A DNA stretch of 16,320 bases, from positions 1-16,320 of the forward strand of contig JALLBK010000490.1 of the NCBI GenBank assembly GCA_036940085.1. The letters are read 5' to 3'. This DNA is from Discostella pseudostelligera (lineage: Eukaryota > Bacillariophyta > Thalassiosirophyceae > Thalassiosirales > Thalassiosiraceae). Made by a program: the position numbers and the translations under genes. Below, in pieces: positions 1 through 8,226 of this stretch; the first letter of the stretch is position 1; every line of letters starts with the position of its first letter. A model generated the notes under the pieces. It was given only the letters and a program-made list of their open reading frames with translations. It did not search any database and was not told where the DNA came from.

Positions 1-21
1 CGACGAGCGACGAGCGACGAG
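1..21. repeat. Three tandem copies of a 7-bp unit
   Basis: CGACGAG is repeated three times exactly at the window edge. The array may continue upstream of the window. It lies in the reading frame that stays open ahead of the FAM151-like gene, so it could be coding (Asp/Glu/Arg-rich) or 5' non-coding. Confidence 0.6.
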
Positions 22-151
22 TGACCAAATCAATAATAGATGGAATTATTATTTCAGAAGAGGTGGGGCAACCGGTGGATCTACCTATCTAAATGGTGTC
101 AGACGAGGAAGATGTATATGTGCTAACGCTGCTGCCTCCCCAACTCCAACT

Positions 152-1390
152 ATGACTACGAATCATCACCGTCATCCCCTGCTGCTGCGGATCAACTACA
201 GGTGGCATCATGCCGTCAATGATCGGTCCAAGCTCGAGTCGGCACTAGATGACTTTGGGCTAATGAGGATGCAACAACACCAACAAAGACAGCGCCGACG
301 AGGAGGAGAGAACGATGTTGTTAACACTATTAATTATCCAATTACAGCAATTGAGGCAGATGTAATTGTGCGCCATTCCACTACCCGCTGTTTCGATGAA
401 GCTGTGATATCGACGGCGACGACTTTGAATATGCTTCCAATCGCCGTTATGGGACATCCACCCGCCATCGATGGCAATCTAACTATTAAGTCATTTTTGG
501 CACGGCTGCATCACGTGGGCTTTCATCATGCTACTCATACAAATAATATTGATGATGAAGAGAATAACAATCTGATCTCTCGCCACCTGGTACCAGTGGT
601 GCTCAAGCTCGATTTCAAATCGGAGGATGCGTACCGATTGAGTTTGGATGGTGAGAGCAGGGGGGAGTGAGAGAAGCTGCACGTCATGAGTTTATGTCAT
701 TGTCGGTAGCATTCATTTTCTGTTTCTTACTGCGCGTTGTTGGTTTCCCCTACCAAATATTATTACCAATGATACCAAACAGATGTGTCAAATTATCTCT
801 CATCGCTGCCATCGACTTCCGATACGGTGCAGAAACAACACATTTGGATAAATGCCGATATATTATCTGGTCCGGGATATAAAGAGCCTTTATTTCGTGA
901 TCCGTATGAATTCGTACAATTGGCAACAACATACCTCCGTGGAACAACTTTGTCGTTGGGATGGACTACTGCTGCAATATCTACAAGAACTGCATGCACC
1001 GACGACAACGAAGATGATGAGTACTGCTACACTGATGAGATGATTACCGAAATGATCAATGTTGCATCATCCTATCCATACCATGTGACATTTGCGGTTT
1101 GTGCTACCTATTTTAAACAATCTTGGAAGGTGCTACAAAGGTTATACTATCACAATGTTAACAACAACAGTAGTGGAATATTACAACAACATGAGGATGA
1201 GAGAACTAGTACAAGTATAAGGCGACTGTGGACTGTCACGCTCTGGTTGTCGGGAGGAAGAACATTGTCGGATCAGGATCTTCGTTATATTTATGAGACA
1301 TTGGAAGGGGATGGTGCAGATGAGAAATTGCACAATCGTACCTATTATGATATACCCGACTTCTACTTTGGAAGGAGAAGCGGTCGTTGA
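152..1390 (+). CDS. FAM151/menorin family (DUF2181) protein, two exons
   Basis: Joining 152-650 to 783-1390 gives 368 residues in one frame. Family landmarks appear in the expected order: WHHAVND (18-24), IEADV (67-71), VMGHPP (99-104), LKLDFKSEDA (151-160), then after the intron IWINADILSGPG (187-198), a TLSLGWTT stretch and LWTVTLWLSGG. This covers the whole single-domain FAM151 fold, which is thought to be related to PLC-like/GDPD phosphodiesterases; no substrate is established. The animal relatives are FAM151A/B and nematode menorin. Start: the ATG at 152 is the first in-frame ATG in the window, but the frame is open to base 2. The gene could therefore begin outside the window with a longer N-terminus, perhaps a targeting signal. 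Low-complexity His, Gln/Arg and Asn/Asp/Glu insertions lie between the conserved blocks. The family call is firm; the 5' end is not. Confidence 0.8.
651..782 (+). other. Intron in the FAM151-like gene (132 bp, phase 1)
   Basis: The donor is GATG|GTGAGA and the acceptor is CCAAACAG|ATGT. Splicing joins G to AT, giving an Asp codon, and restores the frame from the KLDFK half to the WINADIL half. The two halves are contiguous in family members, which supports the join. The unspliced frame stops soon after the donor. Confidence 0.8.
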
Positions 1391-1691
1391 TCTCTCGCCT
1401 CCCTCGCAACAACACATTAAAGAAGTAAAAACTTTGTCACGATGTGGAAAGAAAGGTTGTTCTGGATCCGGTGGATCTTCGCCGACGGTGGATGTTGTCG
1501 TCTGGCTCAAGGCTCGATGGCAACAACCGTGTGTCAACCGCGACATCGGAAATCACTGCCACGTGTAATATATGCGAGTCGAGTCGACAGTCTCCCGCCA
1601 AATATCTGCCACGTGTAAGAATTTGGCGGGAGACTTCCGGGCCATCACCGATCGCCATCGATACCGAATACTACCATCCACATCCATAACC
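1391..1691 (+). promoter_or_regulatory. Gap between the FAM151-like and oxygenase genes; probable promoter
   Basis: No convincing coding sequence. The gap carries the FAM151-like gene's 3' end and probably the oxygenase promoter. The exact 13-bp direct repeat CTGCCACGTGTAA occurs at 1556-1568 and 1606-1618, each copy with a CACGTG core (G-box/E-box, a bHLH/bZIP-type site). The second copy sits inside the inverted repeat described separately. Confidence 0.5.
1589..1635. repeat. 15-bp perfect inverted repeat of E2F-like boxes around CACGTG
   Basis: The left arm AGTCTCCCGCCAAAT (1589-1603) and right arm ATTTGGCGGGAGACT (1621-1635) are exact reverse complements with a 17-bp spacer. Each arm contains TTTGGCGG (on one strand or the other), which fits the plant-type E2F consensus WTTSSCSS. 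CACGTG at 1610-1615 lies at the centre of symmetry. The element ends 56 bp before the oxygenase ATG. Confidence 0.75.
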
Positions 1692-2705
1692 ATGGTGCAC
1701 CATTCCGTAGTCATCTCACTGCTGATGCCTCTCATCATCGGCATGTACACCCTCAGCACCAGTATCGCTTCCGCATTTACGACCATTTCAAAATCAATAA
1801 CCGTCACGCGGCGGCCGCTGTTGGTGTCGTCGCCGTTGAATGCCGTCGTTACATCATCGTCGTCAGTCCAACATCAGTTATCACCCTCCGTCCTCGAGAC
1901 ATTGTCCACACGGGGATATGTCATCGTACCCAACTTTCTATCCCAATCTCTCGTTAATGAATTGCGTCAAGATATTATATCATTGCGTGCCGGCGGTGTC
2001 TTCCAACAAGCCAAAATCGGTCAAGATTCCACCAATACATTAAATACCGACATTCGAATTGCCGAAACTTGTTTCTTGGGTCGAGGTCGTAACGAGCTTA
2101 CATCAATTACTTCCGCGGGTGGAAATAATTCCATCCGTGATAGATCTGGTGGTTTGTATGATATTCTTGACATCCTTCGCACATCATTGGATACAATCAG
2201 CAACACCAACAACAACAATGGTAAACTCGACCCAAATCTTACTGAATTACTGTATGCCTACTACCCCCTGGGAGGATACTATCGTCGACATCGCGATGCT
2301 ATACCCAACTCTGCATCGGTATTGCGAAAGTATAGTCTATTACTCTACTTGAATGATGAGACCTATGATCCAGTGGTGGATGGTGGGCAATTGCGTATGC
2401 ATTTAGATAGGGGTGGGGATGAATGTCCACCGGAAGTGCTACCCGACTATATCGATGTCAATCCTACCGGAGGAATGCTAGTGTTGTTTAAGTCGGAACT
2501 GATACCGCATGAGGTGTTGAATACCAATTCTGAACGATATGCGTTGGTGGGGTGGTTTAATCGGGGTGTATCTGTGACAGATATTGGTAGGTTAGGCGAG
2601 GCGGTTGGAGGAGGTAGTGGTGATGGCAGTATTGTGAGGATGGGGCTGTTGGCAGTATCATTGGCAATGGTCACTTATGGAGTTGCGAATATCATGGGGT
2701 CTTGA
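1692..2705 (+). CDS. 2-oxoglutarate/Fe(II) dioxygenase, plastid-type presequence, C-terminal membrane helix
   Basis: A 337-residue protein. Residues 1-28 form a signal peptide (hydrophobic VVISLLMPLIIG) ending in SIASA before Phe29, matching the diatom ASAF plastid-import cleavage motif. A Ser/Thr/Arg-rich stretch follows, like a transit peptide. The catalytic double-stranded beta-helix has the iron ligands H200 and D202 (RRHRDA) and H273 (IPHEVLN), with R282 (ERYALVGWF) as the 2-oxoglutarate-binding arginine. This is the arrangement seen in prolyl-4-hydroxylase/PHD2-like enzymes. AYYPLGGYY precedes the HxD, as in that group. Residues 316-335 form a probable membrane helix, so the enzyme may be tethered to a plastid or ER-derived membrane. 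The frame is open upstream to 1572, but that part would encode the regulatory palindrome, so the ATG at 1692 (context ACCATGG) is chosen. The substrate is unknown; peptidyl proline is the family's commonest target. Confidence 0.85.
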   Translation: MVHHSVVISLLMPLIIGMYTLSTSIASAFTTISKSITVTRRPLLVSSPLNAVVTSSSSVQHQLSPSVLETLSTRGYVIVPNFLSQSLVNELRQDIISLRAGGVFQQAKIGQDSTNTLNTDIRIAETCFLGRGRNELTSITSAGGNNSIRDRSGGLYDILDILRTSLDTISNTNNNNGKLDPNLTELLYAYYPLGGYYRRHRDAIPNSASVLRKYSLLLYLNDETYDPVVDGGQLRMHLDRGGDECPPEVLPDYIDVNPTGGMLVLFKSELIPHEVLNTNSERYALVGWFNRGVSVTDIGRLGEAVGGGSGDGSIVRMGLLAVSLAMVTYGVANIMGS

Positions 2706-2888
2706 TGAGAATGAGATTTCAAGACAGCCAAGTCTCAACTCAGGAGTCCCGTTCAAGCAAGGTAGAGAGAGTGTTATACTCGGCTGCTGTCTACGTGACT
2801 GTTGAGGCAAAGGTGTTCTAGCCGTCGAAATGCTGTGTTATTATGAAATTTTTTATGCGGTCATGATGGTCGCTCGAATAGTAAATAT
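2706..2888. other. Short convergent intergenic spacer
   Basis: Separates the stop codons of the oxygenase gene (+) and the zinc-finger gene (-). No ORF or strong repeat; it presumably holds both 3' ends. Confidence 0.5.
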
Positions 2889-5800
2889 TCACGAAGTGGT
2901 CTTCCTCTTCTTGTACTTGTATTCCTTCCTTGTTCCGCCCCAAGCATTCAATATCATACCTCCGTTGTATTTCTTGATAAATTCAAGGCAGTTCTTTGTA
3001 TTTTTGAGCATGAGCAGCTTGTCCTCTTCGATTTTTACCCGTTTCGCCGTGCTTGCATCCCGTCGACTTTTAGCACTCTTGATCTCCGCACTGGCAACTG
3101 CATCGACGCTCACACCCTCCTTTGTTCCACTGTCCGCATTCAAAGAAAAAATGTCGTTGACGATGCGATATGAGGGAAGCAGTACTTCTACGGAAGTTTG
3201 CTCCTTCTTCCGATCTTCGTTCTCGCTGTCTAGAATCAAATGACGAAGTATCTCATTATCCACTTTGCAAAACTGGCATTGACCATCGGTACAGGATTTC
3301 CCCTCCCTCGTCATCGGCCGCGTCGTCTCGGTGGAAAATATTACCGCTCGTGCGCATAGCTTGCCAAACTCCACCTCTTCTCGGCTACGCTTTCTATTGC
3401 GATTTTCGTACTGATAAAGCATCATCAGTTGATCTGCCTTTTCTGTAAACTTCTGCTTTTCTATTCGCTCGCCATCAGCGAGACGAGTCCGTTCACGAAT
3501 TCCTCTCTGATAAGCCAACCTCTCCTCGTCGAATGTTTTGCTTTCCATATCAGCTTCATTCCGACATAGTTTTATTCGTTGTTCACGAGCTGCCTCGACA
3601 ATTTCTTCCTGTGCGCGGCACTGTTCCTCAATCAGAACTATATCTTTGGAATTGTAATGTGGGTACTCAAGTTTGGACCATGATTGAATGGGTGGTCTTG
3701 TTGCAACGACTTTGGGGTCTTTTGTGTGCAACTGATAAGGTGGTGCGGCTTTCCGTTCTCTCAATACTCGAACATTATTTGGATTCGCCACTTTGGTCGA
3801 GCTCGAGTGGCTATCGTTTAGTGGGGCGGATAATCGTGAAGGATGCGGCCCAATAACCTCACAACGAGGATGCTTGGCGTTGACATGGGTCTCAAGGTCC
3901 CCAAAGGACTCAAAGTACCGAGACCGAGACACCGGAGCGGTTGAACAGAATGGGCAAGAGAACGTTACCTGTTGCCATGGAAGCGTTCCATTATGTGCCC
4001 TCCCATAATGAGCATACATTCCCTGGACGCTCAGATTACCCTTGCTGCAGATGGGGCAGTGGCAAAGAGCGGACTTAGACAGGTAAATACGAGCTCGAGG
4101 AAGAGAGTGTGCGCTGTTAAGATCTTCGTTGGCTGACATGGATTGCATTATCCGCTTCGACTTTCTCTTGCTAGATACATCTTTTCCTACACCAACATTT
4201 TCATCGGACATCTTCACTCCGACCTCCGCAGTAGCCCGACGACAAGTAGTCGGTGAGTCTGGTTGTTCGGCGTCGCAACCGCAGTTTCTTTGAAGTCGAA
4301 CTGCACTAGCGCTCCTCAATCCAGGAAAATGAACTCGATTGGGGGATGTCTCCGACGGTCGATACAGCTGGTGAAATAACGGCGGGCGAACTACCCTTGT
4401 CGGAGACGAGAATGCTGATTTACCACCTGGGCTGTTTATCGGAGGGAGCGTATTCACTGCCTGGACTCCTTTTGGACTCTGTGCCATGTTTCGAATTGAT
4501 CCTTCGGTACCGGGATAGTCGAGACAATCAAGTGAAGTTGAGGTGGGTGCAAAACCTTGCCGTTGTTGCGCATGATTCTGAAGTGACGTACCCGGATTGG
4601 GGACTTCTTCTCCACATTGTTTGGTTGTTATCGGTGAGATTGTGATCATCGATCTTTGGGCACTCGTTTTTGAATTGCTATCAGGGAGAATTTTCTGTGT
4701 AGAAGGAATGGTAGGAGTACTGTTACGGAAGGTGTCGGTACTTGTGATCTCATCGACAGATTTTGTCGCGGTGTGAGTTTGGTTGATGAAAGATAGTTCC
4801 CGACATTCCTCGTCAATACATTCATTGTCTACTTGAGCCGTAGATAGTTGTTCGGGTGGCAGAGTTTCAGTCAGGGTTTCTTTGGAACGGAAGTCCAATT
4901 CGCCGTTCTTGATGGCTGGAAGAAGTTGCTACTCCGTGCGATAATAAGAGACGAGCAGAGTAAGTTATGATGGTCATCAAGGCAAGTGTACGAAGAACAG
5001 TAAACCTACCTTCTTGTCATTACCATCGGGTGAATTCAGCAGCCGAAAATGTGCTGTGCAACATCCACTGCATCTCGTTTGTGCATGCTTTTCACAGTCT
5101 ACCACCATGCATAAAACTCTATCTTTGGATCCTACCTTCACCCTTTTTATAGCAGAGGACAATTGCATTGCTGAAAGCTTACTGTCTTTTTCACCGCCGA
5201 TATTCCTCTGGAGCTCAGCTAAACGCGCCTCATTGCACTGAAAATGACGGAGGAAATTGCCCTTATGGTCAGATGGGTTAGAAACCTTTGCAGCAACATA
5301 TTTTAAGCGGCTTTCAGATTGATCAAGAACACTCAATCTATCATGAGTTGTCGGTACGGCGTCTGCAAATATATTGTAGGACTCATTGATCGCATTCTCT
5401 ACAACTCGTTTCCCAACCTGTTCAAAATATTCTTCCATTGCCTTCTCACCAAACGAACAAAGTTGGTAAGGTCCATTATCGTCGATAGGTTGTCGAGGCG
5501 ATGAGCTGTAACTTGATTTTGGTATTGGGGGTTCAGATGAGAGCATATCGACTGGGTGGGTGTTAACTCGCGGCGGCGTTGGTATAGTGAAATCATTGTT
5601 CCCCGTCACCTCGATTGGAGAAGCGGATAATTGGTCTCGCCATGCATGATGCTGTGCTATTGGTAAGGAGACTGGTGCTGTATTTGTATGCAGGAAAGGC
5701 TCGTCTGGGTATGGGGCCCCAATTCCGTCACGTAGCCAGTAATCCATGACTTCATTCCGTCTCTTAATGTCGCGAGTGATGGCTTCGGGTTGAAGGAAAT

Positions 5801-7737
5801 TGTGCGAAGTCAGCAGACAGTGGAATAATCAATATCTGATTAAAACACGAACGCACTTACTCAGCAAGGCTCTGTCATCATCAACTGGGTGGAGAAGATC
5901 ATCGGGAGACATTTTCATGAAAAATCTACCTCCCTTGCCCATGCTTTTCTTCAGCGATTGAAAGATTTGATGAACCACATTTTCTTCTTTGAATTTGCCA
6001 CCTCCTTGTTTGCTCCCGAGGATATTGTAGTATCTCACCATCACTTCTTTATACTGATCATTGCTCAAACATAGAATGATGTCATTTTTGCTTAGCTTTG
6101 GAATGTTTCTTGCATGATCGCTTGATGTCGAAGTTCGGATCGCTCGCTTTCGAATAGTAGTTGTCGAATCGTTATTCTCATGCGCCGATACTTCAGTCCT
6201 AGTTTCTCTACGCAATTGCCTTGGAGACAATGATGGCATTTTTCCTCCTGAAGCAGACGAACTAGAACTCTGCTGTGCCTTGACTGCATGTTTCTGTGGC
6301 GAACCAGACCATTTCGGGTAATTCTTCATCCTCCTACGGATATCAGCAACTATTTCTGAAAATAAAATCGATTGAATGATCAATGAGGTCGATGCATCAC
6401 GAGAGCAGAACAAAAGTATAAACATGTATCGCAATATCGAACTTACTGGCCAAGGATGTCTCATCATCGACCTCAAAATCTTGATCCTGAGCACGCTTGA
6501 AAAATCTACCGTTACGACCCATCGTTTGCTTAAAGATTGAGAATATATCATTACCAATTCGGACTTCTCTGGCACTATCTCTTGTCTTTCCTAATATACG
6601 ATAATGCTGCCACATTATCTCCTTGTAGTACTCGTCGTTCAGGCTGAGAATGATGCGATCGGATGGTGGTATCACTTTCATCTCGGATGGAGATGCTTTG
6701 GATGCACTAGACGCCTCTTCATTCCGACAATCACTGCTGCGATTTATATTCTGCTTGACTTCCGATCCGGACGATTCAGTAACATGGTTGTGAACAGCAT
6801 GTGGTGGTTGTCCTGTTCTGCGAAAATGAGCACCGCGAGTATCATTAGTGAGTGCAGCGCTCGAGGATCTCAATTCAATATCCATTGGATCATCGTCTTG
6901 CTTCTTCTCTTCTGCATGAAAGTCGAATGGAGATTTTTGATTGCTCGATAGGTTACCATTGAATATAGGGTCTTGTGGTATGTTCATTGATGATTGAGCT
7001 GGTTGGGGTGAACTGTGATGCCATTGTCTACGCGTCGGTGCATGATTATGTTGATCGTAATTGTGTTGCATCACTCTTTGGTTGGATTCGTCACATTCCC
7101 CCGTAGACATTGAGATAGATGATTGAGATGCTAGCGAAGCTGATGTCTTCTCCAGTCTGCAGTTGTTGTTATCATGATTTGATTTTCCAAGCCAAATGTG
7201 AGTAGATTCTGTGCGCCTCTTAATTTGCCTCGTTATTCCTTTACATGGATAGAGAAATAATTCATATGCACAATAACAAAATGATCAGCTTCAACATTTG
7301 TTTCAATCCAAATGTAAAATAACAATACAATCAAAATTCGCATTCTATCAAACATGAACACACTCACTTTTTAGAGCCTCCTCATCATCTATTCTCAATC
7401 GTTGTCCATCCCTCTCCATTCGATAAAATTGTGCCCCCTCTCGTTGGAACAATGTAAATATTTCGAACGCCACCTTTTCTTCACGTGCAGCATTTCTTTT
7501 CGTTCCAAGAATGTTGAATTGTTGATACATGATATCGCGGTAGCGTGAATCGTTTCGTAGGCCGAGAATTACATCGGGCGTCGACGACGTCGATGACTTT
7601 AATCGAGTGCCGCTCATGTTGTGGTGGTGGTGGTGGTTGATTTTATTGCTATTGACGACGCTGTTGCCATTATTTGATGATTGCAGCCGCCGATGCTGCT
7701 GCGACGAGGAGGGTCCAACGGCCATGTCCGACATCAT
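2889..7737 (-). CDS. Triple DUF6824-like, C2H2 zinc-finger protein, five exons
   Basis: Proposed exons, in transcript order: 7737-7368, 7238-6447, 6355-5861, 5782-5010, 4907-2889 (about 1,482 residues, stop TGA). Three related domains at about 55-123, 317-387 and 479-552 share D-x-IL-x-L near the start, a Y-(R/K)-(D/E)-(I/V)-M motif, an ILG motif, an amphipathic stretch with (G)RFF or QFY, and a terminal Asp/Glu-rich turn. These resemble DUF6824. Each is followed across an intron by an I-x3-I-x-RR helix. Next come a Cys-rich module (C777, C782, C790, C793, C794, H797) and two C2H2 fingers (C1094/C1097/H1110/H1115 and C1128/C1131/H1151/H1156). After these are a charged coiled coil and basic SKRKSKR, KRVKIEE and KKRK stretches that look like nuclear signals. 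The start ATG at 7737 is preceded directly by an in-frame TAG. A nuclear nucleic-acid-binding role is inferred. The last intron's exact boundaries are uncertain. The alternative is two genes split near 4910-5020. Confidence 0.72.
4908..5009 (-). other. Intron 4 of the zinc-finger gene (about 102 bp, boundaries uncertain)
   Basis: Two frame-preserving solutions fit: donor AAG|GTAGGT with acceptor ATCAAG|AACGGC (phase 0, 4908-5009), or donor GATG|GTAATG with acceptor TTCTTCCAG|CCATC (phase 1, 4916-5023). The second has the better pyrimidine tract, the first the better donor. Either joins the Cys-rich module exon to the zinc-finger exon, which has no ATG near its 5' edge. Confidence 0.6.
5783..5860 (-). 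other. Intron 3 of the zinc-finger gene (78 bp, phase 1)
   Basis: The donor is CTGA|GTAAGT and the acceptor is CAACCCGAAG|CCATCA. The junction codon is ACC (Thr), giving ALL-T-ITRDIKRR. The ITR-x-IKRR motif reappears as after intron 1, which supports the acceptor choice. Confidence 0.78.
6356..6446 (-). other. Intron 2 of the zinc-finger gene (91 bp, phase 1)
   Basis: The donor is GCCA|GTAAGT and the acceptor, after a T-rich tract, is TTTTCAG|AAATAG. The junction codon is AAA (Lys), giving SLA-K-IVADIRRR. It falls at the same place in the domain as introns 1 and 3. Confidence 0.85.
7239..7367 (-). other. Intron 1 of the zinc-finger gene (129 bp, phase 1)
   Basis: The donor is AAAA|GTGAGT and the acceptor is CCATGTAAAG|GAATAA. 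Joining A to GA gives Arg and the path EEALK-R-ITRQIKRR. The downstream frame is continuous to the next DUF6824-like domain. Confidence 0.75.
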
Positions 7738-7816
7738 CTATGAAGCAGTGCAAAGGGGATGTAGGGGAAATTTGATAGGGGCAACCCGGCAGCGGCTAGT
7801 AGTGGTAGGCGGCAAT

Positions 7817-7840
7817 GGTGGTGGGTGGGTGGGTGGTTGG
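7817..7840 (+). other. G-rich tract, possible G-quadruplex
   Basis: The tract has seven G runs: GG, GG, GGG, GGG, GGG, GG and GG, with spacers of one base (two before the last). It is compatible with a two-tetrad quadruplex, or a three-tetrad one using an imperfect fourth run. A GGC/GGT-rich stretch continues to about 7885. Confidence 0.5.
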
Positions 7841-7973
7841 ATGCGGCGGCGGCTGGCGGTGGTGGCGGCGGCGGTACGTAGGCGGTAGGCCACGTGGAAT
7901 TTGGATAGGGTGTCTGTCCGCGAAACGAGTGGTCCAAAGATCGCGATGCCAGACAGACAGACGAGATCTTTTC

Positions 7974-8112
7974 TTCCCGCCATTCTCTCCCCGCCATTTC
8001 GCTCCTCTTGTTGTCGCCAAATTACTATATGCTCTTCCCGCCATTATTTTCGCACTCTTGTGTCGCCAAATAGTCTTCCCGCCATTTTCGCCACAACTTT
8101 TGGCGCCAAATT
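7974..8112. promoter_or_regulatory. Cluster of E2F-like sites in a degenerate three-copy module
   Basis: TTCCCGCCAT occurs exactly three times (7974-7983, 8035-8044, 8076-8085), with a fourth CCCCGCCATT near 7989-7998. TCGCCAAAT occurs at 8014-8022 and 8063-8071. The palindrome TTTGGCGCCAAA lies at 8099-8110. The palindrome matches TTTSSCGC exactly on both strands; the others match 7 of 8 bases. Each module runs CTTCCCGCCATT, then a T/C-rich spacer, then (T)CGCCAAAT or GCGCCAAAT. The cluster ends about 115 bp before the preferred start at 8227. Confidence 0.72.
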
Positions 8113-8226
8113 TTATGCATCATGTGGCGCGCTCGTCATCGTCATCGCTCGGTCTCGCATCGGCGCAACACTGTCATTTTGATGTGTATTATTAGTATCT
8201 ACTTGTTTATGTTTATGTTCATGACC

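Larger units (their letters stand above)
7738..8226. promoter_or_regulatory. Divergent promoter region of the zinc-finger (-) and TEN1-like (+) genes
   Basis: This 489-bp gap separates two head-to-head starts. It holds a G-rich tract nearest the minus-strand gene and a cluster of E2F-like sites nearest the plus-strand gene. The low-complexity open frames across it are products of the GGT/GGC composition. Confidence 0.65.

Noticed and set aside
1572..1691. 40-residue N-terminal extension of the oxygenase frame
   Set aside because: It would place the signal peptide internally, and it encodes the E2F/CACGTG palindrome, which reads better as promoter DNA.
2830..3243. 137-residue plus-strand ORF with a hydrophobic start
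   Set aside because: It lies antisense to the C-terminal exon of the zinc-finger gene, whose coiled coil and basic segments account for the open frame.
7607..7997. Several overlapping ORFs on both strands rich in Gly/Trp/Arg or Pro/His
   Set aside because: They are products of the GGT/GGC tract in the divergent promoter; no codon pattern or domain supports them.
8122..8226. N-terminal extension of the TEN1-like frame with a hydrophobic stretch resembling a membrane helix
   Set aside because: It begins only about 10 bp after the E2F palindrome, where the transcription start or 5' UTR would be expected. A good ATG context lies at 8227. The hydrophobic run is likely accidental translation of a T-rich leader.
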